Origin: Vulgatibacter incomptus
GTDB taxonomy: Bacteria; Myxococcota; Myxococcia; Myxococcales; Vulgatibacteraceae
DNA: 64,000 bases
NCBI RefSeq assembly: GCF_001263175.1
Contig: NZ_CP012332.1
Coordinates: forward strand, 3,926,220-3,990,219
Direction of reading: 5' to 3'
Under the pieces are notes generated by a model, which worked only from the letters and a program-made list of their open reading frames with translations, made no database searches and was not told where the DNA came from. Shown piece by piece: positions 54,278 to 62,176 of this stretch. The stretch's first letter is position 1; each line of letters opens with the position of its first letter. Made by a program: the position numbers and the translations under genes.

Positions 54278-55680
54278 GCGGATCGTTTCTCGACGAGCGG
54301 ATTCCGCTCGGCGAGCTCCTGGACCTGAAGTCGTTCCAGGAGGTCTGTCGCTCGTTCGTCGAGCTCTACAAGATCGGGATCAAGGTCTTCGACGCCACCG
54401 GGCAGAAGCTGGTCGACATCAAGGTCGGCTCCAGCGAGTTCTGCGGCTACGTCTTCAGCAACGCGGAGGGCGCGAGGCGGTGCACCTCGACGATCCTCAA
54501 GGTGAAGACCGATCCCCTCGACGAGCCGGGGATCCACACGGTGCAGTGCTTCACCGGCGCCCGCTACCTGGTGATGCCGCTCCTCTACGAGATGGACGTG
54601 GTGGGCCGGGCCGTTTTCGGTCCCTTCGTGCCCCAGGAGCTCGAGGAGCTGCCGCGCTCGCTCACCGAGCTCGGCGGACTCGACTTCGTCCACGCCTCCC
54701 GGCTGATGTCGAGGATCCGCCGGGCGGGCGACTCCGCCGTGGCGAAGGTGATCGAGCACTTCGTGAAGATCTGCGACGTGCTGATCTTCTCGGCCTACAA
54801 GGTGAACCTCACCTCCCGGATGCACATCGAGTCGGTGCGCGAGAGCTTCAAGGAGCTCTCCGCGAAGAACGAGAAGCTGGAGGAGAGCTACAAGCGGCTC
54901 CACGAGCTCGACCAGCTCAAGTCGAACTTCCTGGCCACCGTCTCCCACGAGCTCCGGACCCCGCTCACCTCGATCATCGGCTACGCCGAGATGCTGATCG
55001 AGGGCCTCGCGGGACCGCTCGCTTCCGAGCAGCTCGAGTACCTGCGCACCATCATGGACAAGGGCGAGAGCCTCCTGGGCCTGATCTCGTCGATCCTCGA
55101 TCTCACCCGGATCGAGTCGGGGAAGCTGCGGATCCAGGCGGCTCCATTCCGGCTCGAGACCATGGTGGCGAACGCGATCTCGAGCGTGCTCCCGCAGGCG
55201 AACCGGCGCGGCCTCGTCCTGGCCTCCGAGATCGCGAAGGAGCTCCCCAACCCCGTCCTCGACCAGGAGAAGATCACCCAGTGCCTCGTCAACCTCCTCG
55301 CCAACGCGGTGAAGTTCACGCCGGCGGGCGGGAGCATCACGGTGCGCGTGGCTCCCGCACCCCGGACGCCTGCGCGGGCTCAGGGGCGCTTCGACGGGCC
55401 GGAGAGCTATTTCTGCCTGACGGTGGCCGACTCCGGGATCGGCATCCCCCAGGAGCAGCTCGCCCGGATCTTCGACAGCTTCTACCAGGTGGACGGCAGC
55501 TCCACCCGTGAGTACGGCGGGGCGGGCCTCGGCCTCGCGATCGTCCGCAACTACGTGGAGGCCCAGGGCGGCGAGATCGTCGTCGACTCGAAGCCGGGCG
55601 AGGGCTCGACCTTCTCGATGATCCTCCCTCGCGCCTTCGCGGCGCCCGCGAGCCTGGACGCCCGGCGGTTCGCGTCGTAA
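54274..55680 (+). CDS. PocR-domain sensor histidine kinase coupled to the MglA-like GTPase
   Basis: A 468-residue cytosolic kinase. The N-terminal PocR ligand-sensing domain (about 10-175) has the conserved Cys-rich pattern FCGYVFSNAEGARRCTSTIL and VQCFTGARYLVMPLL. A short coiled coil (KELSAKNEKLEESYKRLHEL) leads to HisKA with His225 (TVSHELRTPL) and HATPase (LVNLLANAVKFTP, DSGIGIPQEQL, YGGAGLGLAIVRN). PocR domains bind small organic ligands in known cases. No response regulator is adjacent. Overlap with the GTPase gene suggests that the kinase signals to, or is governed by, the GTPase. Confidence 0.9.
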   Translation: MSGSFLDERIPLGELLDLKSFQEVCRSFVELYKIGIKVFDATGQKLVDIKVGSSEFCGYVFSNAEGARRCTSTILKVKTDPLDEPGIHTVQCFTGARYLVMPLLYEMDVVGRAVFGPFVPQELEELPRSLTELGGLDFVHASRLMSRIRRAGDSAVAKVIEHFVKICDVLIFSAYKVNLTSRMHIESVRESFKELSAKNEKLEESYKRLHELDQLKSNFLATVSHELRTPLTSIIGYAEMLIEGLAGPLASEQLEYLRTIMDKGESLLGLISSILDLTRIESGKLRIQAAPFRLETMVANAISSVLPQANRRGLVLASEIAKELPNPVLDQEKITQCLVNLLANAVKFTPAGGSITVRVAPAPRTPARAQGRFDGPESYFCLTVADSGIGIPQEQLARIFDSFYQVDGSSTREYGGAGLGLAIVRNYVEAQGGEIVVDSKPGEGSTFSMILPRAFAAPASLDARRFAS

Positions 55681-55689
55681 GACGCGCTC

Positions 55690-56673
55690 GTGACCGGCGA
55701 GTTCGAACGGATCTCCCTCTTCACGGCGCCCTTCGAGAAGGGCGGCGGCGGCGTGGTCGCGGGACCTGGGGACGACTGCGCCCTGACCCGGCCGCGCCCG
55801 GGCTGGCTGCTGGTCTCCAAGGTCGACGAGCTCGTAGAGGACGTGCACTTTTCTGCGGCGTTCCGCCCGGAGGAAGTGGGCCACAAGGCCCTCGCCGTCG
55901 CGCTCTCGGACCTCGCCGCGGCCGGCGCGACGCCCCGCTGGTTCCTCGTGGCCCTGGGGCTCCCGCCCGGCTTTCCGGATCGCCGCCTCGCCGGCCTCGC
56001 GAAGGGAATGAGCGCTCTCGCTTCTCGCACTGGCGCGATCCTGGTCGGCGGCAACCTCACGAGGGCCGGGGCGCTCTCCCTCACCGTGACCGCCTTGGGG
56101 GAGGCGAGGGAGGGCGAGGCCCTCCGCCGCAGCGGCGCCAGGCCCGGGTACGAGCTCCTGGTCTCCGGCAGCCTCGGCGGCGCGGCCTTGGGCCTGAGGC
56201 TCCTATCGAAGGACGGGGGTTCCCGGCGTTCCTGGCGGCGTTCCTGGCGGCGGTCCGCCGCGGTGCGCTCGCAGCTCACGCCCGAGCCTCGGGTCGGGCT
56301 CGGGACGATCGCGGGCCGGTACGCCGCGGCGGGGATCGATCTCTCCGACGGGCTCCTCCAGGACCTCGGCCACCTCTGCGAGCGGAGCGCGGTGGGGGCC
56401 GAGCTCTATGAGGAGAACCTTCCTCTTTCACCCGAGGTGAAGAGGTTGGGGGCCGAAGGCCTCGAGCTCGCGCTCGGCGGCGGCGAGGACTACGAGCTCC
56501 TCTTCGCCGTGGCGCCGGAGCGCGTCGCTCCCTTCGTCCGTGCGGCGAAGAGGCGCGGCGAATCGCTCACGCGGATCGGGCGGATCGTGGAGGGCAGGGG
56601 GATCCGCCTCCTCGGCAAGGGGGGCGCACCGCTCCCGCTCCCCGCCAGCGCGGGCTGGGACCACTTCCGATGA
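55690..56673 (+). CDS. thiL: Thiamine-monophosphate kinase
   Basis: A 327-residue enzyme making thiamine diphosphate from thiamine monophosphate. The N-terminal GDDCAL motif (27-32), SKVDELVEDVHF (the usual DxLVEGVHF), SDLAAAGATPRWFLVALGLP and AGIDLSDGLLQDLGHLC identify ThiL of the PurM-like superfamily. GTG 55690 is the first start of the frame. An insertion near residues 178-190 contains RSWR twice, from a 12-bp tandem repeat. It ends in a clear terminator. Confidence 0.92.
   Translation: MTGEFERISLFTAPFEKGGGGVVAGPGDDCALTRPRPGWLLVSKVDELVEDVHFSAAFRPEEVGHKALAVALSDLAAAGATPRWFLVALGLPPGFPDRRLAGLAKGMSALASRTGAILVGGNLTRAGALSLTVTALGEAREGEALRRSGARPGYELLVSGSLGGAALGLRLLSKDGGSRRSWRRSWRRSAAVRSQLTPEPRVGLGTIAGRYAAAGIDLSDGLLQDLGHLCERSAVGAELYEENLPLSPEVKRLGAEGLELALGGGEDYELLFAVAPERVAPFVRAAKRRGESLTRIGRIVEGRGIRLLGKGGAPLPLPASAGWDHFR
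56224..56247 (+). repeat. 12-bp tandem duplication in thiL
   Basis: CGGCGTTCCTGG is repeated exactly twice, followed by a third degenerate unit. It encodes the R-S-W-R repeat in a surface loop and keeps the frame. Confidence 0.7.
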
Positions 56674-56678
56674 ATTGG

Positions 56679-56707
56679 GGAGCGCGAGAGCGCTCCTCTT
56701 TCCGTTT
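56679..56707 (+). terminator. Rho-independent-like terminator of thiL
   Basis: GGAGCGC (56679-56685), GAGA loop and GCGCTCC (56690-56696) form a perfect 7-bp stem followed by TCTTTCCGTTT. It begins six bases after the thiL stop and precedes the chemosensory operon. Confidence 0.65.
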
Positions 56708-56748
56708 GCTCGCCTCCGGCTCGCGGGCTGGCGTAGGCTCTCCCGTCC

Positions 56749-58161
56749 ATGCGAACCGCTCTCCAGGTGGAACCCGGCCAGCCCGACGATGCCTCCGGCC
56801 CAGCCGCGAACGATCCCGAACCCGCCGCGGATCGGGACGCGGCGCGCGCCGAAACGCGGGGCAGGGACGCTCCCGCCGAGCCTCGTAGGCCCTTCCTCGT
56901 CCCGCTGCAGAGCAAGCTCTTCTTCGCATTCCTCCCCTTGGGCCTCGCCCTCTTCGCCCTGGGGCGCGGGGGCCTGGTCGAGTGGCTCGTCGGGACCTCG
57001 CCAGGGGCGATCGCCTTCTTCGCCCTCGTCAGCAGCATGCTCCTGGGCGCCCTCCTCACCTACGTGGTGGCGGGGATCGCCCGGGTGCCGGTGCTCCGGC
57101 GCTCGGCCCTCGAGATCGCCCACGGCGATCTCTCCCTCCCCCGCGAGACCGTCCGTGGCCGAGCGACGCTCCCGGACGAGATCGACGAGCTGGCCGGCTC
57201 GCTCCTCACCATGCGTGAGAGCCTGCGTGAGCTGGTGGGCCACATCCAGCGGACCTCCCACAGCGTCGCGGACTCGGCGTCGGGCCTGGAGCGCTCCGCG
57301 GAGGAGGTGAGCGCGTCGTCGGACGAGATCGCCGTCTCGATCGATCGGATCGCGAAGGGGGCCGGCGAGCAGGACCGCCTGGTCGAGGACGCCTCCCGGA
57401 TCATCTCGCGCATCGCCGCGGCCCTCGAGCGAACCGCCTCGTCCGCCGAGGACGCGGCGCGCTCGGTGTCCGAGACCACGCGTGCCGCCATGGGCGGCGG
57501 CGAGGCCGCTCGCCTGGCCGGCGAGAAGATCCACAAGGTCTTCGCCCGCGTGGAGGCGGCGTCCGACCAGGTCTTCGCCTTCGGGGACAAGACCCACGAG
57601 ATCGGCAAGGTCGTGCTGGCGATGACCCAGATCGCCCAGGCCACCAAGCTCCTCGCGATCAACGCGGCCATCGAGGCCGCCAGGGCGGGCGACTACGGCA
57701 GGGGCTTCGCCGTGGTCGCCGACGAGGTGAGGGCCCTCGCGGAGTCGTCGAACCGCTCCGCCGAGCAGATCAGCCAGCTCGCCCACGACCTCGACACCCG
57801 CTCGTCGTCGGTGGTCTTCGCCATGCGCGAGGGCATCGGGGAGCTCGAGGAGGGCAGGGCGGAGCTCGCCATCATCCTGCGGGCCCTCGAGGAGATCGGG
57901 CAGGCGGCGCAGGTGGGCGCCGAGAAGGTGGAGTCGATCAGCGGCGCGGCCCGGGAGCAGCGGCGCGGCTCCGAGGAGATGGTGCGCGCGATCCGCGACA
58001 TCCAGCAGGTGGTCCGGGTGAACGCCCGCTCCACGGAGGAGGTGGCGGGCGCGATCGAGGAGCAGAACGGCGCGATGTCGCAGATGGCGGCGTCGGCGCA
58101 GACCCTCGCCCAGCTCTCGATCGAGCTCCAGACCGTGGTCGCGAGGTTCAGGCTCCGTTGA
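56749..58161 (+). CDS. Methyl-accepting chemotaxis protein without a periplasmic sensor domain
   Basis: A 470-residue receptor. Its cytosolic N-terminus (about 50 residues, Pro/Glu/Ala-rich) is followed by two close membrane helices (about 58-76 and 86-107) with almost no loop between them. A HAMP-like helix pair follows, then a long coiled coil with the hairpin tip [47 protein letters not shown], read in parts, which contacts CheA/CheW. With no sensing domain outside, it must sense in the membrane, in the cytosol, or through a partner. The stop overlaps cheW (TTGA). Confidence 0.92.
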   Translation: MRTALQVEPGQPDDASGPAANDPEPAADRDAARAETRGRDAPAEPRRPFLVPLQSKLFFAFLPLGLALFALGRGGLVEWLVGTSPGAIAFFALVSSMLLGALLTYVVAGIARVPVLRRSALEIAHGDLSLPRETVRGRATLPDEIDELAGSLLTMRESLRELVGHIQRTSHSVADSASGLERSAEEVSASSDEIAVSIDRIAKGAGEQDRLVEDASRIISRIAAALERTASSAEDAARSVSETTRAAMGGGEAARLAGEKIHKVFARVEAASDQVFAFGDKTHEIGKVVLAMTQIAQATKLLAINAAIEAARAGDYGRGFAVVADEVRALAESSNRSAEQISQLAHDLDTRSSSVVFAMREGIGELEEGRAELAIILRALEEIGQAAQVGAEKVESISGAAREQRRGSEEMVRAIRDIQQVVRVNARSTEEVAGAIEEQNGAMSQMAASAQTLAQLSIELQTVVARFRLR

Positions 58162-58529
58162 GCACCGGGGAAGGAGCTCACCTCCGGTTTCGCGCCGGCG
58201 ACCGGGTGTTCACCCTTCCCGTCGCAGCGCTGCGAGAGGTGGCGCCGCCGCCGGCGATCGCGAGCCGGATCCCGAGGTCCGCCGCTCCGGTGCTCGGCGC
58301 GATCCAGCACCGCGGCAGGCTCGCCGCCCTCGTCGATCTCGCCGGCCTCCTCGGATGCGCCGCTGCCGGGGCGGATCGCTCCGAGGCGCGGATGGTGCTG
58401 CTCGAGCGCGCGGCGGTCGGCTTCCTCGTGGATGAGGTGATCGGCCTCGCCGGCGACGGAGAGGCGACCCCACTCGCGCCCGATGCGCTCGTCGCGGACG
58501 TGGAGCGCCTCCTCGGTCGCCGCACATGA
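58158..58529 (+). CDS. cheW: CheW-like coupling protein
   Basis: A 123-residue CheW-domain protein that links the receptor to Che[25 protein letters not shown] at the start, [20 protein letters not shown] in the middle and [11 protein letters not shown] at the end follow the CheW fold. The TTG start at 58158 overlaps the MCP stop; the next in-frame candidate would cut into the fold, so TTG is kept. It is somewhat shorter than classical CheW. Confidence 0.85.
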   Translation: MSTGEGAHLRFRAGDRVFTLPVAALREVAPPPAIASRIPRSAAPVLGAIQHRGRLAALVDLAGLLGCAAAGADRSEARMVLLERAAVGFLVDEVIGLAGDGEATPLAPDALVADVERLLGRRT

Positions 58530-60103
58530 GGCCCGATCTCTCCCGGTACCGGGAGCTCTTCGAGGCCGAGGTCGCTGAGCACCTGAGCGGCTTCGATCGG
58601 GCCCTGCTCGCCATCGAGCGGGAAGGCGCCACGAAACGGCAGCCGCCGGGCGAGACCTTCGACGCGATCTTCCGCCACGCCCACTCGATCAAGGGCCTGG
58701 CGGCCGCCATGGGCCTCGCTCCGATCGCCAGCCTCGCCCATCGCCTGGAGGAGCTCCTCGAGAAGCTCCGGAGCAGGGAGGTGCTCGCGCCCGGCACCGT
58801 CGAGCTCCTCTTCGCCGTGAGCCGCCGGCTGGGGGAGATGGTCGCGTCGGACGACGCGGTCGATGACTTCCCCGACCTGGACTCGGTGCTGGCCTACGCC
58901 GAGGCCCCGGAGCTCCCGCCATCCGGTGGGCCCCCGCTGCCGGCCCTCGCGGCGACCACGCGGATCCGGACCGACGCGCTCGACGACCTCCTCGACGAGG
59001 TCGACGAGCTCCTCCTCGCCTCGGCTCGCCTGGGAGAGCTGGGCCGATCCGCCGACGGCAGGAGGAGCCGCCTGGACGACGAGCTCGACGGCCTCCAGCG
59101 CCTGGCGCGGCGCCTCCACGCCAAGGTGCTCACCGCGCGTCTGACGCCCGTCTCGCGCCTCGTGGATCGGCTGACCCGGCTCTGTCGCGACGTCGCCCTC
59201 GCGGAGGGGCGGCGGGTCGAGCTGCGCGTCGCCGGCGAGGAGACCGAGCTCGATCGCGCGGTCATCGACGAGCTCGCGGATCCCCTGGGCCACCTCGTCC
59301 GCAACTGCGTCGTCCACGGGATCGAGCCCGCCGGCGAGCGGCTGTCGAAGGGCAAGCCGGAGATCGGCCTCGTGCACCTGGCGATCCGGCGCGACCGCGA
59401 CCGGGTCGCGATCGAGCTCGCCGACGACGGCAGGGGCATCGACGTCGAAGCCCTCGAGACCGAGGCGATCGCGAGCGGCCAGATGACGCGTGAATCTGCC
59501 GCGGCGATGACGCGCGAGGGGCGGCTGCGGGTCTGCCTGATGCCGGGCGTCTCCACCGCGCGAGGCGTCACGGAGAACGCCGGCCGCGGCGTCGGCATGG
59601 ACGCGGTCGCCACCGCCGTGGAGGGGCTCGGGGGCACGCTCTCGATCGACTCGGAGCCCGAGAAGGGGACGCGCTTCACCCTCACGCTCCCCTCCGGCGT
59701 CGCGACCGCGAGCCTCCTCGTCGTGGGCGCCGGAGAGGATCTCTTCGGCCTCCCCGCGTCCCGTGTGATCGGCGCGGGTGCCGATCTCGAGGAGCCGGCG
59801 ATCGTCCGCTCGCTGGCCGAGCTCGTCGGCGCCCCGTCCCGACCGTCATCGGAGGCCGGGATCCGCGTGATCCTCGAGACAGGGGCCGGCCGCGTCGCCC
59901 TCGAGGTCGAGCGGATCCTCGGGGTAGAGGAGGCGGTCCTCCGCCCCCTCTCGCCGCCCCTCGATCGCCTGCCGGGGATCCTCGGCGCCGCCTTCCTCGG
60001 CAGCGGCCGGTCGGTCTTCGTCCTCGACGTCGGCGGCCTCCTCGACACCCAAGCCCGTTGCATGGATCCGCCTCTTGGGGTAGCCGGCATCGGCAGCCGC
60101 TAG
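58526..60103 (+). CDS. cheA: Chemotaxis histidine kinase CheA
   Basis: A 525-residue kinase. The HPt domain has the phosphoacceptor His53 (HAHSIKGLAAAMG). No P2 CheY-binding domain is evident; the linker from about 110 to 145 is short. Dimerisation P3 is followed by the ATPase (LGHLVRNCVVHGIEPAGER, DDGRGIDVEAL, NAGRGVGMDAV), then a CheW-like P5 domain to the end. Coupled to cheW by ATGA overlap. The gene set lacks cheY, cheR and cheB, which must be elsewhere if this system is complete. Confidence 0.93.
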   Translation: MRPDLSRYRELFEAEVAEHLSGFDRALLAIEREGATKRQPPGETFDAIFRHAHSIKGLAAAMGLAPIASLAHRLEELLEKLRSREVLAPGTVELLFAVSRRLGEMVASDDAVDDFPDLDSVLAYAEAPELPPSGGPPLPALAATTRIRTDALDDLLDEVDELLLASARLGELGRSADGRRSRLDDELDGLQRLARRLHAKVLTARLTPVSRLVDRLTRLCRDVALAEGRRVELRVAGEETELDRAVIDELADPLGHLVRNCVVHGIEPAGERLSKGKPEIGLVHLAIRRDRDRVAIELADDGRGIDVEALETEAIASGQMTRESAAAMTREGRLRVCLMPGVSTARGVTENAGRGVGMDAVATAVEGLGGTLSIDSEPEKGTRFTLTLPSGVATASLLVVGAGEDLFGLPASRVIGAGADLEEPAIVRSLAELVGAPSRPSSEAGIRVILETGAGRVALEVERILGVEEAVLRPLSPPLDRLPGILGAAFLGSGRSVFVLDVGGLLDTQARCMDPPLGVAGIGSR

Positions 60104-60112
60104 CAGGCGCGA

Positions 60113-60117
60113 AGGAG
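60113..60117 (+). promoter_or_regulatory. Shine-Dalgarno region of larB
   Basis: AAGGAGG (60112-60118) precedes ATG 60128, with a second GGAGG at 60121-60125 closer to it. Together they favour ATG 60128 over the TTG at 60119. Confidence 0.5.
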
Positions 60118-60127
60118 GTTGGAGGCG

Positions 60128-60880
60128 ATGGACGAGCGGGAGCTCCGGAAGCTTCTCGAGGCGGTCCGGTCCCAGGAGATCTCCACCAAGGAGGCCGTCG
60201 GCAAGCTGCGCGAGCTGCCGTTCAAGGACCTGGGCTACGCGGTCGTCGATCACCACCGGCAGCTCCGGCAGGGCTTCCCCGAGGTGATCTACGGCGAGGG
60301 AAAGACCGCGGCGCAGATCGCGGGCATCGCCGAGGCCATCGTCGAGCGCGGAGCGCCGCTGCTCGTGACCCGCCTCGCCCCGGAGAAGCTCGCCACCGTG
60401 GAGGCGGCGATCCCGCAGGGGACCTACCACGCGCTCTCCCGGACCTTCATGTACCGGCCGAAGCGCGCGCCGAAGCCCAAGGTGCGCGGCTACGTCGCGG
60501 TGGTCTGCGCCGGGACCAGCGATCTCCCGGTGGCCGAGGAAGCCGCCGTCACCCTCGCCGTCGCGGGCCACCCCGTGCGCGAGATCCACGACGTGGGCGT
60601 CGCCGGAATCCACCGCCTGCTGCGCCGCAGCGAGGAGATCGCGGGCGCGAGCGTGGTCGTCGCCGTGGCCGGGATGGAGGGCGCCCTCCCCACCGCCGTG
60701 GCCGGCATGGTCGGCGTCCCCGTGGTTGCGGTGCCGACCAGCGTGGGGTACGGAGCCGCGCTGGGCGGCGTCACCGCGCTGCTCGGGATGCTGACCTCGT
60801 GTGCCTCCAACGTCGCCGTGGTGAACATCGACAACGGCTTCGGCGCCGGCTTCTACGCCGCGATGATCAACAGGAAGTGA
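60128..60880 (+). CDS. larB: LarB: pyridinium-3,5-biscarboxylic acid mononucleotide synthase
   Basis: A 250-residue PurE-like enzyme that carboxylates and hydrolyses nicotinic acid adenine dinucleotide, the first step to the nickel-pincer cofactor NPN. Landmarks are LRELPFKDLGYAVVDHHRQLRQGFPEVIYGEGKT (read in parts), the PurE-like VVCAGTSDLPVAEEAA, and VAVPTSVGYGAALGGVTALLGML, read in parts. Length is normal. It lies one base before larC and 24 bases after cheA. Confidence 0.93.
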   Translation: MDERELRKLLEAVRSQEISTKEAVGKLRELPFKDLGYAVVDHHRQLRQGFPEVIYGEGKTAAQIAGIAEAIVERGAPLLVTRLAPEKLATVEAAIPQGTYHALSRTFMYRPKRAPKPKVRGYVAVVCAGTSDLPVAEEAAVTLAVAGHPVREIHDVGVAGIHRLLRRSEEIAGASVVVAVAGMEGALPTAVAGMVGVPVVAVPTSVGYGAALGGVTALLGMLTSCASNVAVVNIDNGFGAGFYAAMINRK

Positions 60881-60881
60881 A

Positions 60882-62051
60882 ATGAGCTCGTTCTTGCTCC
60901 TCGAGCCGGTCGGCGGCTGCTCCGGCGATATGAGCCTCGCCGCCCTCATCGACCTCGGCGTGCCCGCCGACGTGATCCGCGGCGGCCTCGCGCGCCTCGG
61001 CCTGCACGGCTGGTCCCTCGACGTCACCCAGGCCGAGAAGTGCGGAATCGGCGGGACGCGGGTGGACGTGCGCGTCGACGAGAGCGCCCACGAACACGAG
61101 CGTTCCTGGCCCGAGATCCGCGAGCTGATCCTCCGCGCCTCCCTCCGCCCCCGGGCGGAGGAGCTCGCGCTGGGCTTCTTCGAGAGGCTCGCGATCGCCG
61201 AGGCCCGCGTCCACCGCACCACCCCCGACCACGTCCACTTCCACGAGGTCGGCGCCGTCGACTCGATCGTCGACCTGGTCGGCGTGGCGATCGCCCTCGA
61301 CGAGCTCGGCGTCGACCGCGTCCACACGCTTCCGCCTCCGGTCGGCGGCGGCATCGCCCAGACCCGCCACGGCCCGATCCCCGTTCCCGCCCCCGCGACC
61401 CTGGAGCTCCTGCGCGGGCGCCCCGTCCGGCCGTCCGGGCCGGGAGAGCGGACCACGCCCACCGGCGCCGCGATCCTCGCGGTCGCCACGGTCGGGTCGC
61501 CCACGACCGCGTACGTCCCGGAGCGCGTCGGCTACGGCATCGGCCACCGCGACTTCGACGACGCGGCCAACGTGCTCCGCGCCGTCCTCGCGCGGGACGC
61601 CGGCGGCCAGGACGACCTGCTCGTGATGGAGTGCAACCTCGACGACGCCAGCCCTCAGGTGCTCGCCCGCGCCCTCGAGGCAGGACTCGAGGCCGGCGCC
61701 CTCGACGCCTGGATCGCGCCCGTCACCATGAAGAAGGGCCGGCCCGCCCACCTGCTGGGGCTGCTCGTCCCGTCCGCCCGGCGCGCCCGCGTGACGGAGG
61801 TCCTCTTCCGCGAGACGCCCACGCTCGGCGTCCGCCACCACGCCGTCGCGCGGGAGATCCTCGATCGCCGCTTCGAGCCGGTCGAGACCCGCTTCGGCGT
61901 CGTCCAGGTAAAGGTCGGTTTCACCGGTGAGACGGTGTTCAACGGTGCGCCCGAGTGGGACGACTGCGTGGAGGCCGGTCGCCGCCACGACGTGCCCGCC
62001 CGCATCGTGCGCGAAGAGGCCCTGGCGGCCTGGCTCGCCAGCCGCCGCTGA
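60882..62051 (+). CDS. larC: LarC: nickel-inserting enzyme of NPN cofactor synthesis
   Basis: A 389-residue protein that inserts nickel to complete the NPN cofactor with LarB and LarE products. PVGGCSGDMSLAALIDLG at the N-terminus, the His-rich TPDHVHFHEVGAVDSIVD and the C-terminal NLDDASPQVLARALEAGLEAGA (read in parts) identify LarC. It is one continuous frame, unlike Lactobacillus plantarum, where larC1 and larC2 are joined by a programmed frameshift. Neither larE nor a larA racemase is in the window. Confidence 0.93.
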   Translation: MSSFLLLEPVGGCSGDMSLAALIDLGVPADVIRGGLARLGLHGWSLDVTQAEKCGIGGTRVDVRVDESAHEHERSWPEIRELILRASLRPRAEELALGFFERLAIAEARVHRTTPDHVHFHEVGAVDSIVDLVGVAIALDELGVDRVHTLPPPVGGGIAQTRHGPIPVPAPATLELLRGRPVRPSGPGERTTPTGAAILAVATVGSPTTAYVPERVGYGIGHRDFDDAANVLRAVLARDAGGQDDLLVMECNLDDASPQVLARALEAGLEAGALDAWIAPVTMKKGRPAHLLGLLVPSARRARVTEVLFRETPTLGVRHHAVAREILDRRFEPVETRFGVVQVKVGFTGETVFNGAPEWDDCVEAGRRHDVPARIVREEALAAWLASRR

Positions 62052-62123
62052 TCCGGCTGTCCTCGCGGGGTCGGAGGCGAAGCAGACGAAAAGAAGCGCT
62101 TCTCACGCTCCGAGCGCCGTCGA

Positions 62124-62157
62124 TCCACAGGCCCCCCCTTTCTCTCCGTGTGGACAA
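62124..62157. promoter_or_regulatory. Inverted TCCACA pair, DnaA-box-like
   Basis: TCCACA (62124-62129) and TGTGGA (62149-62154) form an inverted pair with a 19-base spacer that includes a run of seven C. The right arm extends to TGTGGACAA (62149-62157), the complement of TTGTCCACA, a DnaA box form common in GC-rich bacteria. It lies 20-53 bases before the GTG start of the next gene, so a promoter operator is also possible. Confidence 0.35.
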
Positions 62158-62176
62158 GGGTGGTAGAGTCTGCTCC

